Source: Vibrio sp. UCD-FRSSP16_30 (GTDB lineage Bacteria; Pseudomonadota; Gammaproteobacteria; Enterobacterales; Vibrionaceae). From it: 64,000 nucleotides of DNA. Shown here piece by piece: positions 48,934-59,061 of the stretch. The position numbers and the translations under genes are program-made. A model generated the notes under the pieces. That model searched no databases. It saw nothing but the letters and a program-made list of their open reading frames with translations, and had not been told where the DNA came from. Numbering within the stretch: the first letter of the stretch is position 1; each line of letters begins with the position of its first letter. The stretch lies in assembly GCF_001676025.1 (NCBI RefSeq), contig NZ_LZFW01000013.1, positions 32,753 through 96,752 of the forward strand. Direction: 5' to 3'.

Positions 48934-50529
48934 CTAGCCTTTCTGGCAAGTCAGCTTACTCTTCGACAGAATTGATAGTACAAAACATACCGCCACAAAT
49001 GCGCCACTCGCGGCCGCAAAAGAAATCAACACTGAATCCGTCATTCCCAAAACAATAAAGCCAACACAAGATATAAGCGCCACTGATAATGCGTATGGTA
49101 ACTGTGTTGATACATGGTCAATATGATTACAGCGTGCGCCGGTTGAAGACAAAATTGTGGTATCGGAAATTGGAGAACAGTGATCACCAAATACCGAACC
49201 TGCTAATACTGCCCCTAACATAGGTAACATAAGAGCGATATCCGTAGACGCAGCCATATCACCTGCAATAGGTAACATGATGCCAAACGTTCCCCAAGAG
49301 GTTCCCGTTGAAAATGCCATAATGCCTGCCAGTAGGAACAAAATAACCGGTAACCAACCCGCATCAATATTTGCAACTTGCGCTAAAGAGGATAAATACG
49401 ATCCTGTTTTCATATCGCCAATCACACTGCCGATAGACCAAGCAAAAATCAGAATAAGGATGGCACCAAACATTGATTTAAGGCCAACCCATAATGCATG
49501 ACCAATTTTTGGTAGAGGTAAACCTTGGCGTAGTACGGTTCCTAACGCAACAGTCATACCAACCAGACCACCATAGATGAGAGAAGTACCCACATCCGTA
49601 TTCTCAAACGCACCAAGCACGGTAAATGGCATACCAACATCGACTAATGCTGCTCCGCCGGTATACATCATTGCACCAACCGTTGCGATAATAAGTGCAA
49701 AAATAGGCAACACAAGATCGGCAATGCAGCCACTTGAACTTTGCTCAATATTTAGATCTTCATCGATAAGATCAACTTCATTACCGTCTTTATCATTATC
49801 AAAACCTCGACCTTGCGACGCTTTGATTTCATGATCGCGCATTGCGCCAACATCAATTTTGAACCACGCAACAGCAAACACCATTAATAGTGCAAATACT
49901 GCGTAGAAGTTCATCGGGATAAGGCGAATGTAAGCACCAAAGGCTGAATATTCTGTCACGTTATGGCTGACTAATATTCCACCTATAATGGTCATAATAT
50001 AGGCACCCCAGCTTGATGCTGGCATGAGTACGCACATTGGAGCGGCGGTAGAATCTAAGATATACGCCAATTTTGCTCGGGAGACATAAAAACGGTCAGT
50101 CACCGGACGCGCAACCGCCCCTACCGCTAAGCTATTGAAATAATCATCAATAAAGATAAATACTCCAAGAAAGGCAGCTAATAGTTTTGAACCACGTTTG
50201 GTTTTTACACGCTCTTGTGCCCACTGAGCAAAGGCGCGAGTACCACCCGATAATGTCAATAAAGCGGTAAGCATGCCAAGTAGTAATAAAAACCCGACAA
50301 TACTCATATTCCAAGCATTGATAGTACCGTCTTCAATAAATACGCCATAAACGGTATTAAAAATGTAGCTAGCAGCTCCGGTAAACGAATAATCTGCTAA
50401 AAGGAAACCGCCTAAAAGTATACCGGTCCCCAAGGAAAGGAGGACTCGACGAGAGATAATAGCCAACCCTAAAGCCAATAAGGGAGGCAGTAAAGAGATT
50501 GGAGATGAAGCAAAATCCGTTAAATTCAT
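48934..50529 (-). CDS. NhaC-family transporter (probable lysine-regulated, LysW type)
   Basis: A 531-residue inner-membrane protein with about 11-12 helices of the NhaC Na+/H+ antiporter family. FIFIDDYFNSLAVGAVARPVTDRF and STGTSWGTFGIMLPIAGDMA are family hallmarks; FGDHCSPISDTTILSS lies in a late helix. A cytoplasmic loop with many acidic residues occurs near 235-260. It would normally be called a Na+/H+ antiporter, but a lysine riboswitch lies directly upstream, which instead points to a lysine transporter, the role proposed for riboswitch-linked NhaC relatives (LysW). It is a single-gene unit. Confidence 0.85.
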   Translation of the reverse strand: MNLTDFASSPISLLPPLLALGLAIISRRVLLSLGTGILLGGFLLADYSFTGAASYIFNTVYGVFIEDGTINAWNMSIVGFLLLLGMLTALLTLSGGTRAFAQWAQERVKTKRGSKLLAAFLGVFIFIDDYFNSLAVGAVARPVTDRFYVSRAKLAYILDSTAAPMCVLMPASSWGAYIMTIIGGILVSHNVTEYSAFGAYIRLIPMNFYAVFALLMVFAVAWFKIDVGAMRDHEIKASQGRGFDNDKDGNEVDLIDEDLNIEQSSSGCIADLVLPIFALIIATVGAMMYTGGAALVDVGMPFTVLGAFENTDVGTSLIYGGLVGMTVALGTVLRQGLPLPKIGHALWVGLKSMFGAILILIFAWSIGSVIGDMKTGSYLSSLAQVANIDAGWLPVILFLLAGIMAFSTGTSWGTFGIMLPIAGDMAASTDIALMLPMLGAVLAGSVFGDHCSPISDTTILSSTGARCNHIDHVSTQLPYALSVALISCVGFIVLGMTDSVLISFAAASGAFVAVCFVLSILSKSKLTCQKG

Positions 50530-50619
50530 GATCTTCTTAATTTATATAATTAGTAAGAGATCTACTGCAGATAGGTATTCGACTAGATGTTGAATAAGCA
50601 ACCCACCTAAAGATAGGTT

Positions 50620-50805
50620 CCCACAATAGCGCTCCATAGTTTAACAACACAATAGACTATGGCAGTGTTATCTCTTTCGAAAATAACCCCAACAAATGTT
50701 CATGATAAAAGCACTTGTTTCGGCAACGATTCCTTTCATTAACAATTACAACGGCATCACCCTATTGCTAACTACTGATAATAATTGCACCTCAACCCTA
50801 AAAAA
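50620..50805 (-). promoter_or_regulatory. Lysine riboswitch (L box)
   Basis: Read on the minus strand, conserved L-box blocks occur in order: TTGAGGTGC, the loop-E segment ATCAGTAG, TGAAAGGAATCGTTGCCGAA, GTTGGGGTTA, CACTGCCATAG and CTATGGAGCGCTA. Helix candidates: CAATTA/TAATTG (P2), ACAAGTG/CATTTGT, GTTAT/ATAAC, and CATAGT/ACTATG (P5). The order and blocks match the lysC leader of Bacillus subtilis. About 90 bases separate it from the start codon; a hairpin that covers the AAGAAGA binding site suggests translational control. Confidence 0.85.
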
Positions 50806-51260
50806 TCACACTTTGATACATTTTAATATGCTACCAGGTGTTCTAGGAGCGGAGCATTTTACTAACATAAAATAGAATTGCAATAGAAAGCCATCTTAGT
50901 TTATACAAGTGTTAAAGCGAACACGCCATTCATATTAGCTCATTACAAAAGCTATGATTTTAATATAACTTATTAATATATATCATGCATTTGTAGACCC
51001 CTATCTCTATTTGATTGTAATTTAAAACATTATTTATATGTATCATTAGGCCGAATCTTGAATTGTTTACACACAATTTTGTTTAAACTTACTATAAATT
51101 TATTGCTGTAATGATTAATCCCACTAGTATTTTCTTGAATTTAATTAATTTATATTTAATTATACAACTAGCTCTTATATAATCGATTTACTCTGTAGCA
51201 CGATGGTGCACGTTGCTAAGTCAATATTTATTGACGATATTAATCTGATGGGATCCAAAT
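50806..51260. other. AT-rich upstream region of hns
   Basis: About 450 bases of very AT-rich DNA without a gene, lying between the riboswitch promoter side and hns. Runs such as TTAATTAATTTATATTTAATTA suggest curved DNA, in keeping with autoregulation of H-NS. A 16-base palindrome, GTCAATA-TT-TATTGAC, lies at 51220-51235 just before hns. Confidence 0.5.
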
Positions 51261-51683
51261 ATGTCTGAAATCACAAAAACACTCCTTAATATCCGTAGCC
51301 TTCGCGCTTTTTCTCGTGACCTAACTCTAGAGCAACTAGAAGAAGCACTTGATAAATTAACAACTGTTGTTGAAGAGCGTCGTGAAAACGAAGCAGAAGA
51401 ACGCGCAGTACGTGAAGAAAAAGAAAGAAAGCTTGCTGAATATGCACAACAACTTCTAAAAGAAGGTATTGATATTGAAGAACTCGTTGCTGCTGTTGCA
51501 GGCGACACTTCAACTAAATCAAATAAAGCAAAATCAAAACGCGCACCTCGTCCAGCTAAATACGAATACGTAAATGAAAATGGCGAGCAAAAAACATGGA
51601 CAGGCCAAGGCCGTACTCCATCAGCAATTCAAACTCAACTTGATGCTGGTAAATCTGTAGAAGATTTTCTGATTAAAGCGTAA
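51261..51683 (+). CDS. hns: H-NS family nucleoid protein (VicH-like)
   Basis: A 140-residue nucleoid silencer that binds curved AT-rich DNA. Residues 1-65 form the coiled-coil oligomerisation domain (LRAFSRDLTLEQLEEALDKL), residues 85-100 are a Lys-rich linker, and the C-terminal DNA-binding domain carries the minor-groove motif TWTGQGRTP. Length (about 135-140) matches Vibrio VicH. GGGAT precedes the start. A long AT-rich region lies upstream. Confidence 0.94.
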   Translation: MSEITKTLLNIRSLRAFSRDLTLEQLEEALDKLTTVVEERRENEAEERAVREEKERKLAEYAQQLLKEGIDIEELVAAVAGDTSTKSNKAKSKRAPRPAKYEYVNENGEQKTWTGQGRTPSAIQTQLDAGKSVEDFLIKA

Positions 51684-51711
51684 TAGTCATTTATTAGATT
51701 TACATTAGATA

Positions 51712-51744
51712 CTAAAAAGCCCCTAAATTAGGGGCTTTTTTATT
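51712..51744 (+). terminator. Terminator after hns
   Basis: AAAGCCCCTAA pairs with TTAGGGGCTTT, followed by TTTT; A run on the 5' side. Confidence 0.85.
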
Positions 51745-51984
51745 TGCGCAAATTAATGCTACGTTTTCAACATGTAAAAACGGATTCAACATCAGCTCAA
51801 ATGTTCCACATTTATAAGCGAATATTCTGTATAAAACGATAATTTTTCAGCCGAGAATATACGGCTGAGTAAATAGTGAAGTAACGACAAAGCTACACCA
51901 CAATGCCTTACACTCCGAATTCTTAGTATTGCTCTCTCAACATTTAATTGCGTCTGTTATCTTTATTCTACAAGCAAACAGCAA
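51745..51984. other. Intergenic region between hns and gsk
   Basis: About 240 bases without a gene. One 6-bp stem, CAGCCG/CGGCTG (51848-51868), lacks a T run on the minus strand and is only a weak candidate terminator for gsk. Confidence 0.4.
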
Positions 51985-53289
51985 TTATCTCTCCCAATAC
52001 GCTTCTTCTAAGCTATCTTCTCTTTCCGGCAATCCTTTTGATAGTCGAGGAGAGTGTTGTGTTAACACTTCGTAGCTCACTCGATTAGAATATTTACAGA
52101 CTTGAGAAAAAGAAGAATACGTTAAATATTCATATTCATGTTTACTTGAATTAGGGATGTTTTGTTTATGAAAACTATTTGCTGAAAGATCATGTAATAG
52201 AGCGGATAACGCTGCATCCCCTGCCCCGTTAGTATTTTGTATTTTTTCCGGCCCGCCCATATAAGGTGCAATATGAGAATAGACCTTTAATGGCGTACGA
52301 CACTGGGATTTTAAAGCCGGACGACTAAACTCATAACGATTAAACTCTGCAATCTCTCCTGGTAAAAGAGGCAATGATGTTTCACGCTTTGTTGATTCTT
52401 CGGTATATCCAGCCATAAATAGCCCTACAGGACCTGCGGTACACAATACTAAATCGGCCCAATCAAGAACTTTATCTGCCGCAAGCAATGGATCGCTCTC
52501 TCCAGTTAACGCTTCAGCTTCTTCTTCATTCATCGCAATGACAGAAACATGATCTGAAATGAAATCCACCCAAAATTGCGGGTCATCTTGAATCACAAAC
52601 TTTGTGCCTAAGGTTAAGACCACAGGGACATTATGCTTTTTCGCGTACTCTACCGCTCTCATGGTCGCTTTAGGCATAGGGTCGCCATCTTTACAGCGTA
52701 CAAGGTAAGATGTCAGTACCAACGCTGACGCTTCTTTAAATACAGACTCAGGGATACTTTCAGGATGGAGTTGGTTCATCTTGCCTTCACTAATTGCAAA
52801 GGTGCGCTCGCCATTGTCAGAAATTAGAGTAAAACAACGTCCAATTGCGCCATCAACCCCTTGCAGATAGTTCAAATCCATTCGACTTGAGGTGTTACAC
52901 AAGTAACGAAACCCATAACTGCCAATCTTAATATCAGCGCTCATAACGCCTAATAAAACAGACTTATCATCCGCTAATACAGAGTAGTTATGTAAGGTAT
53001 TACCAATCGTGCCACCAGCGTATTCATTACTGATCAATTGCTGTTGTTTTAACTCGTTATACAACGACTCTGCGGTGTGATCGTCAATAACCAAAGAATG
53101 GCCTTTGCTTAGATTGAACTTGGCAATAAAGTCATCAGAGACTCTCGCCTCTATATCCACCAAAGTCTGGTCAACACCCACGACGTAAGTTTGATTGATG
53201 CTCGCGTCTGTTTTTGTTTTAGGGACTAAAGGATCACGAGTATTAACGGGAAAATAATGCTTTGATTTACGCTGGCCAGGAAATTTCAT
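51985..53289 (-). CDS. gsk: Inosine-guanosine kinase
   Basis: A 434-residue PfkB-family kinase for purine nucleoside salvage (inosine and guanosine to IMP and GMP). The nucleotide and catalytic motif NTNGAGDAALSALLHDL carries the active-site Asp, and the N-terminal GGTIGNTLHNYSVL is typical of PfkB folds. Length matches Escherichia coli Gsk (434). A PurR-like operator lies about 75 bases upstream. Confidence 0.95.
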   Translation of the reverse strand: MKFPGQRKSKHYFPVNTRDPLVPKTKTDASINQTYVVGVDQTLVDIEARVSDDFIAKFNLSKGHSLVIDDHTAESLYNELKQQQLISNEYAGGTIGNTLHNYSVLADDKSVLLGVMSADIKIGSYGFRYLCNTSSRMDLNYLQGVDGAIGRCFTLISDNGERTFAISEGKMNQLHPESIPESVFKEASALVLTSYLVRCKDGDPMPKATMRAVEYAKKHNVPVVLTLGTKFVIQDDPQFWVDFISDHVSVIAMNEEEAEALTGESDPLLAADKVLDWADLVLCTAGPVGLFMAGYTEESTKRETSLPLLPGEIAEFNRYEFSRPALKSQCRTPLKVYSHIAPYMGGPEKIQNTNGAGDAALSALLHDLSANSFHKQNIPNSSKHEYEYLTYSSFSQVCKYSNRVSYEVLTQHSPRLSKGLPEREDSLEEAYWER

Positions 53290-53363
53290 TCAAATTCTAA
53301 AACTGAGAGGATAGATGTAGAAATTGTAGACGTTAGAAATATGACCTTCAATACGTCGGCAAA

Positions 53364-53379
53364 ACGCAAACGGTTAACT
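53364..53379 (+). promoter_or_regulatory. PurR operator candidate upstream of gsk
   Basis: ACGCAAACGGTTAACT fits the PurR box ANGCAANCGNTTNCNT with one mismatch, 75 bases upstream of the purine-salvage gene gsk. Confidence 0.55.
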
Positions 53380-53415
53380 CATTTTTTTTAATGCTGAATG
53401 ATTAAATAATAAACA

Positions 53416-53453
53416 AAAAAGAGCCAGACCGCTAACTGCGATACTGACTCTCA
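53416..53453 (-). terminator. Terminator after topA
   Basis: GAGTCAG pairs with CTGGCTC around a loop of about 20 bases, followed by TTTTTT on the minus strand. Confidence 0.6.
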
Positions 53454-53475
53454 TTGTTAAACGATAAAAAATACC

Positions 53476-56112
53476 TTATTCAGCTTTTGCTTTAGGCTTC
53501 TTACGTTTATCTGTGATTTCCCATTTACCATCGATAAATAGACCCGTCCAACCTGATGGTTTGCCATCAATTTCTGAACGAACATAGTTTTCTTTACTCT
53601 TACGACTAAAGCGAACAACGGTTGGTCTTCCATCTGGGTCCTCTGTTGGTGCATCCGCTAAGTATTGGAACTTAGGTGATAATCTCTCTTTAAATCGAGC
53701 CAACTCTTCAACCAATGGAGCGCGAGTCTCGCGAGATTTAGGGAAATTGCTGGCCGCCATGAATAGACCTGATGCCCCGTCACGTAATACAAAATACGCG
53801 TCGGACTGAGTACAAGGTAATTCAGGAAGATGCACTGGATCTTCTTTTGGTGGAGCCACTTCGCCATTACGCAAAATCTTACGCGTATTTTTACACTCTT
53901 CGCTGGTGCAATCCATGTACTTACCAAAACGGCCGTTTTTCAACACCATATCAGAACCACATTTATCACACTCAACCACAGGGCCGTCATAGCCCTTCAC
54001 TTTAAACTCGCCGAACTCGACAACATGACCTTCACAGTTAGGGTTATTACCACACACATGAAGCTTACGCTTATCATCAATCAGATAAGCATCCATTGCC
54101 GTTTCACAGATTGGACAACGACGCTTAGCGCGCAATGCCGCCGTCTCTGGATCTTCCTCTAAGACGTTAATAATTCCGTCTTCATCACCTAGGTTAATGG
54201 TGGTTTTACAGCGCTCTTTTGGTGGCAGTGCATAACCAGAACAACCTAAGAAAACACCGGTAGAGGCGGTTCTAATGCCCATTGGGCGAGAACAAGTTGG
54301 ACATTCGATATCCGTCATAACGATATGGTTTTGTTCCATACCACCTTGATCAGAATCAAGCTCAGCCGTTTCAAGTTCTGTCGAGAAGTCTTTAAAGAAA
54401 CGATCAAGGACTTGTGTCCAAGTTGCTTCACCTTCTGCGATTTGGTCAAGCTTTTGTTCCATTCGCGCAGTAAAGTCGTAGTTCATTAAATCGACGAAAC
54501 TGTTATCCAAACGGTCCGAAACAATCTCACCCATTTTTTCAGCGTAGAATCGACGTTGTTCTACTTTTACATAGCCACGATCTTGAATCGTAGAAATGAT
54601 AGAAGCATACGTTGACGGACGACCAATACCACGTTTTTCAAGCTCTTTTACCAAAGCCGCTTCTGTAAAGCGCGCCGTTGGTTTTGTAAAGTGTTGCTTA
54701 GGCTCAAGCTCTTTTAGAGAAAGAGTATCGCCTAGTTTTACTTCTGGCAGGATCTGATCTTCGTTTTTACCCATTGGGCGTTGAACACGAGTCCAACCAT
54801 CAAACTTCAGAATTCGACCTTTGGCTTTTAGCGTAAATTCGGCAGCTTTCACACTAATGGTTGTCGAATCGTATTGAGCGGGTGTCATCTGACAAGCCAC
54901 AAACTGATTCCAAATCAACGCATACAGCTTGTGAGCGTCCTTATCAACGCCAACCAGATCAGGTTCTTGCACATCTACACTAGAAGGACGAATCGCTTCG
55001 TGCGCCTCTTGAGCGCCCTCTTTGCTGCCGTAAACAAGTGGTTTAGCCGGTAAATACTTGTCACCGTATTCGCTACCAATGAAACTGCGCAGATTTTCGA
55101 CCGCTTCACTACTCAAGTTAGTTGAGTCAGTACGCATATAAGTGATGTAACCCGCTTCATACAAACGCTGCGCTAACATCATGGTCTTTTTAACGCCATA
55201 CCCTAGTCGGGTACTCGCCGCTTGTTGCAGAGTCGAAGTAATATAAGGAGCAGATGGCTTACTTCTGGTTGGGCGATCTTCACGTTTACAAACTTCGTAT
55301 TCGGCCTTTTCTAACAAGCTCAATGCCGCTTTGGTATCGGTTTCGTTAGTTGGTTTAAAGGCTGTGCCATTTTTTTGCGCCACTATCAGACGAAAATCAG
55401 CTGCACTTTGCGTGACCGTATTAGCATGAATGTCCCAGAACTCTTCTGGAATAAACGCTTTAATTTCACGTTCACGCTCAACAACAAGTTTTGTTGCAAC
55501 AGACTGAACTCGCCCTGCAGATAATCCGCGAGCGACTTTCTTCCATAACAGCGGTGACACCATAAATCCTACAACACGGTCCATAAAGCGACGCGCTTGT
55601 TGAGCATTTACACCATCAATATTTAATTCACCCGGAGTTTCAAATGCCTGTTGAATGGCATTTTTGGTGATTTCGTTAAAGACTACACGTTTATATCGCT
55701 TTTCATCGCCGCCGATGATCTCACGAAGGTGCCATGCGATAGCTTCTCCTTCGCGGTCCAAATCGGTTGCGAGATAGACGTAGTCAGCGTCTTTTGCCAG
55801 TTTTTGAAGTTCAGCGACGACCTTCTCTTTACCCGGCAAGATTTGATAATTGGCTTCCCAATTGTGATAAGGGTCGATACCCATTTTTTTGATCAGCGAC
55901 TTTTTCGCTTTTTCTTTTTTAATGCGTTCTTTTTCTTCTGCGCTCAATCCTTTGGTGGATATAGGCGTAGCCTTTTTACCGCTGGATTGACCCGCGGTAG
56001 GTAGATCACGTACGTGACCAACACTGGATTTAACAATGAAATCTTTACCAAGGTATTTATTAATTGTTTTTGCCTTAGCTGGTGACTCCACTATAACAAG
56101 AGACTTACCCAT
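53476..56112 (-). CDS. topA: DNA topoisomerase I
   Basis: An 878-residue type IA topoisomerase relaxing negative supercoils. Toprim domain at the N-terminus ([20 protein letters not shown] and [15 protein letters not shown]), active-site Tyr in [13 protein letters not shown] near residue 320, and C-terminal zinc ribbons ([26 protein letters not shown]). The start at 56112 is the family start, MGKSLVIVE; an upstream in-frame start at 56247 adds 45 residues unlike the family and overlaps the divergent promoter region. Length is close to Escherichia coli (865). Confidence 0.95.
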   Translation of the reverse strand: MGKSLVIVESPAKAKTINKYLGKDFIVKSSVGHVRDLPTAGQSSGKKATPISTKGLSAEEKERIKKEKAKKSLIKKMGIDPYHNWEANYQILPGKEKVVAELQKLAKDADYVYLATDLDREGEAIAWHLREIIGGDEKRYKRVVFNEITKNAIQQAFETPGELNIDGVNAQQARRFMDRVVGFMVSPLLWKKVARGLSAGRVQSVATKLVVEREREIKAFIPEEFWDIHANTVTQSAADFRLIVAQKNGTAFKPTNETDTKAALSLLEKAEYEVCKREDRPTRSKPSAPYITSTLQQAASTRLGYGVKKTMMLAQRLYEAGYITYMRTDSTNLSSEAVENLRSFIGSEYGDKYLPAKPLVYGSKEGAQEAHEAIRPSSVDVQEPDLVGVDKDAHKLYALIWNQFVACQMTPAQYDSTTISVKAAEFTLKAKGRILKFDGWTRVQRPMGKNEDQILPEVKLGDTLSLKELEPKQHFTKPTARFTEAALVKELEKRGIGRPSTYASIISTIQDRGYVKVEQRRFYAEKMGEIVSDRLDNSFVDLMNYDFTARMEQKLDQIAEGEATWTQVLDRFFKDFSTELETAELDSDQGGMEQNHIVMTDIECPTCSRPMGIRTASTGVFLGCSGYALPPKERCKTTINLGDEDGIINVLEEDPETAALRAKRRCPICETAMDAYLIDDKRKLHVCGNNPNCEGHVVEFGEFKVKGYDGPVVECDKCGSDMVLKNGRFGKYMDCTSEECKNTRKILRNGEVAPPKEDPVHLPELPCTQSDAYFVLRDGASGLFMAASNFPKSRETRAPLVEELARFKERLSPKFQYLADAPTEDPDGRPTVVRFSRKSKENYVRSEIDGKPSGWTGLFIDGKWEITDKRKKPKAKAE

Positions 56113-56357
56113 AACTGAACGTTCTGTCCTATATTTTGGTTCGCAAAAGATGCAAACTCGAATTTTGATTCTTTTTTTACTATTGAGCGATAATTTTACA
56201 AAATCAACCCATTTTTTCGATTTTGATACTATTTGTGCGTAAATCAATCAGCACGCTTTGCGTAAACGATAGACTGTTTTGCATGAATCTGCTGTTGTTT
56301 TGCTTAATTATCGATGTACACTTAGCGCCAATATTGACTAGAACAACAGGTAACAAT

Positions 56358-56603
56358 ATGAGTGATAAAAAACTGATTTCAGAGTTTGAGCTATTACTGA
56401 TCGCAAACAACATCATCCAAGATCACGCAGACTATATAGAAGGGATGAGAGCAACATCAGTAATAGAAAACGAAGATGTCTTGATATTTAAAGGCGATTA
56501 CTTCCTTGATGAAAACGGCTTACCCACTCCGACTACAACCGCTGTTTTCAATATGTTCAAATACTTAGCGCATCATCTGTCTAAAGAATTTACTCTACAA
56601 TAA
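56358..56603 (+). CDS. yciN: YciN-family small protein
   Basis: An 81-residue protein similar to Escherichia coli YciN (83 residues), which is also encoded beside topA: shared features include ANNIIQDH, VLIFKGDYFLDE and GLPTPTTTAVFNMFKYLAHHLS. The start at 56358 is chosen because it gives the family length and has ACAGG upstream; the longer frame from 56223 is upstream DNA. The function is unknown. It is divergent from topA. Confidence 0.9.
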   Translation: MSDKKLISEFELLLIANNIIQDHADYIEGMRATSVIENEDVLIFKGDYFLDENGLPTPTTTAVFNMFKYLAHHLSKEFTLQ

Positions 56604-56610
56604 CGTCTAT

Positions 56611-56640
56611 TGAGCTCCTAAAATGGGGCTCTTTTTTTAC
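56611..56640 (+). terminator. Terminator after yciN
   Basis: GAGCTCC pairs with GGGGCTC (one G-T pair) around six bases, followed by TTTTTTT. Confidence 0.75.
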
Positions 56641-56774
56641 GTTATTTTCAAATCTTCGACGTATCTAAAACTCACTAAATCACGAAACATAAGGTTACAC
56701 TGATATCTAACAGATTATCCTTTTCATATAATGAGCGATATCACACTTTTAGCATATTCAGACAAGGAAAATTT

Positions 56775-57578
56775 GTGAGCTTTAAAAAATACAGACCAAC
56801 AAATGGGGCAATTATTATTGGTAGTGTTGCTATCATTTTAGCTGCTTCACTTTTTTATCATTTTGGAATGGCAAGCAATAATTCCACTCTACGCTTTAAA
56901 TCAGTCCCTTTACCTGACTTTGCGGCAATAACCGATGTGCATCAAAAGAAAAGTGAGTTTTTTGCTTTTATAAAACCTTATGTACAGAAGAAAAACGCCT
57001 TTGTTCAACAACAGCGAGATACGTTAGTTGCACTTAAAGCTAAGCTCGCTAAAAAAGAGACTCTATCTCAATCTGAACGTGATACTTTCTCTGAAATTGC
57101 CGCGCAATATCGTACAGAAATTAAAGATTTCAGTTTGAAAGAAATGAACACTTTATTAGTGCACGTTGATGTTATTCCCGAGCAATTAGTGCTTATTCAA
57201 GCAGCGAATGAAAGTGGTTGGGGAACGTCTCGATTTGCCAAACAAGCGAATAACTTTTTTGGTCAATGGTGCTTTAAAAAAGGCTGTGGTGTTGTACCTA
57301 GTCAACGTAAAGCTGGGATGACTCATGAAGTAGCAACATTTAACTCAGTCGGCGACTCTGTTGCCGCTTATGTAGACAATCTCAATACCAACCAAGCGTA
57401 CTCAGGCTTTCGTGAGCTTCGTGCCAACATCACAGCTCAGCACAAAACACCAACCGCTGAACAGTTGATTTATGGCCTTAGCAATTACTCAGAGCGCTCT
57501 GATGACTACATCAAAGATATCTTAGCCATGCTGCGCCATAACAAAGCAATCTTGGAAGAAGCACCTAAAAGTAAATAG
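56775..57578 (+). CDS. Bax-like glucosaminidase
   Basis: A 267-residue protein with one N-terminal signal-anchor helix (residues 13-33, GAIIIGSVAIILAASLFYHF) and a C-terminal glucosaminidase domain (about 115-260). The catalytic Glu is in AANESGWGTSRFA, followed by NNFFGQWCF. Resembles Escherichia coli Bax, a probable peptidoglycan hydrolase of the periplasm. It starts with GTG, supported by ACAAGGAA ten bases upstream. A single gene before a terminator. Confidence 0.85.
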   Translation: MSFKKYRPTNGAIIIGSVAIILAASLFYHFGMASNNSTLRFKSVPLPDFAAITDVHQKKSEFFAFIKPYVQKKNAFVQQQRDTLVALKAKLAKKETLSQSERDTFSEIAAQYRTEIKDFSLKEMNTLLVHVDVIPEQLVLIQAANESGWGTSRFAKQANNFFGQWCFKKGCGVVPSQRKAGMTHEVATFNSVGDSVAAYVDNLNTNQAYSGFRELRANITAQHKTPTAEQLIYGLSNYSERSDDYIKDILAMLRHNKAILEEAPKSK

Positions 57579-57601
57579 ACCATTAAGTTACTTTTTCTAA
57601 C

Positions 57602-57640
57602 AAAAAAAACGGGCTCCTATTTAAGGAGCCCGTTTTTATT
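57602..57640. terminator. Bidirectional terminator between the Bax-like gene and aroA
   Basis: ACGGGCTCC pairs with GGAGCCCGT around TATTTAA, with an A run before and a T run after, serving both convergent genes. Confidence 0.88.
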
Positions 57641-57662
57641 TGCTTTTATTTCAATAGATAAA

Positions 57663-58943
57663 TTACTTATCCGTAACCAGTCCTAGTAACTTATCAAAGT
57701 AATCTGGGAATGTTTTAGAGGTACACTTAGGGTCATTAATCGTGACAGAAGAGCCAAATGCAACCAAAGAGAAACACATCGCCATTCTATGATCATCATA
57801 AGTATCTATCGCAGCGTGATTGATTTGTTCCGGTGGTGTCACAATAATGTAATCCTCACCCTCTTCCACTGTCGCACCCACTTTGCGTAGCTCTGTTGCC
57901 ATAGCCGCTAAACGGTCAGTTTCTTTCACGCGCCAGTTATAGACATTACGAATCGCCGTTGTGCCTTTTGCAAATAATGCCGCTACCGCAATGGTCATTG
58001 CCGCATCAGGAATATGATTAAAGTCCAAATCTACGGCTTTAAGCTCACCTTTACGCGCAATAATATAATCACTGCCCCACTCAATCTCAGCGCCCATTGC
58101 TTGCAGCGCATCAGCAAATTGAATATCGCCTTGAATGCTGTCTTTACCAATGCCCGTGACTTTGATTTCACCACCAATCGCCGCTGCCGCAAGGAAATAC
58201 GATGCCGATGAAGCATCACCCTCAACTAAGAAATCACCGGGAGCAACATAATGCTGACCACCACGAACAATAAATTTTTTGTAGTCATAATTTTCAACAC
58301 TGACACCAAACTGCTCCATGATGTGCAATGTGATATCGATATACGGCTTAGACACTAAGTCGCCATCAATATTAATCGTAATATCACCGTCAGCAAGTGG
58401 CGCACTCATCAAAAAAGCGGTCAAAAACTGGCTAGAGATAGAACCATCGATGGATACTTCGCCAGATTTAAGTCCAGTACCTTGAATTTTCAATGGTGGA
58501 AATCCATCATTCTCTAGGTAAGTCACTTCCGCTCCAGCCTCACGAAGTGCCGTCACTAAATGCCCGATTGGGCGCTCTTTCATGCGCGGCTCACCGGTAA
58601 GAACAAACTCACCTTTACTGGCACATAATGCCGCGGCTAAAGGACGCATCGCCGTACCCGCATTACCTAGAAACAGCTCTAAAGCATCAGGGGCATTAAA
58701 TACACCGCCTAGGCCATCAACTTCACAGGTGGTCTTATCTTCTGAAAGACGGTATGAAACCCCAAGCTGTTTTAACGCATTAAGCATGTGACGGATATCA
58801 TCACTGTCGAGTAGGTTCGTTAAACGCGTAGTACCTTGAGCTAAGGCTGCCAGTAACAAAACACGGTTAGAAACACTCTTAGAACCCGGCAGATTAACTT
58901 CGCCATTCACTTTTGATATTTGTTGTAGAGTTAAGCTTTCCAT
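57663..58943 (-). CDS. aroA: EPSP synthase (3-phosphoshikimate 1-carboxyvinyltransferase)
   Basis: A 426-residue shikimate-pathway enzyme. The N-terminal motif is [18 protein letters not shown]; the PEP site [17 protein letters not shown] and [13 protein letters not shown] follow; catalytic residues lie in [12 protein letters not shown] and [11 protein letters not shown], and the tail has [14 protein letters not shown]. The Gly and Pro residues of class I ([10 protein letters not shown]) are present. Length matches the enterobacterial enzyme (427). Confidence 0.97.
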   Translation of the reverse strand: MESLTLQQISKVNGEVNLPGSKSVSNRVLLLAALAQGTTRLTNLLDSDDIRHMLNALKQLGVSYRLSEDKTTCEVDGLGGVFNAPDALELFLGNAGTAMRPLAAALCASKGEFVLTGEPRMKERPIGHLVTALREAGAEVTYLENDGFPPLKIQGTGLKSGEVSIDGSISSQFLTAFLMSAPLADGDITINIDGDLVSKPYIDITLHIMEQFGVSVENYDYKKFIVRGGQHYVAPGDFLVEGDASSASYFLAAAAIGGEIKVTGIGKDSIQGDIQFADALQAMGAEIEWGSDYIIARKGELKAVDLDFNHIPDAAMTIAVAALFAKGTTAIRNVYNWRVKETDRLAAMATELRKVGATVEEGEDYIIVTPPEQINHAAIDTYDDHRMAMCFSLVAFGSSVTINDPKCTSKTFPDYFDKLLGLVTDK

Positions 58944-59061
58944 TGACTGTTTTCCTTGAAAGCAATTTTATGCCAAATCATGATGTTAAATATCATTTCA
59001 GATTATCGAAATTGAACGCAGAAAAACAGACTGAATTGACACTAAATTGGATAATTTTAAT

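Noticed and set aside
51848..51868. Terminator for gsk
   Set aside because: The stem is only six base pairs and no T run follows on the minus strand.
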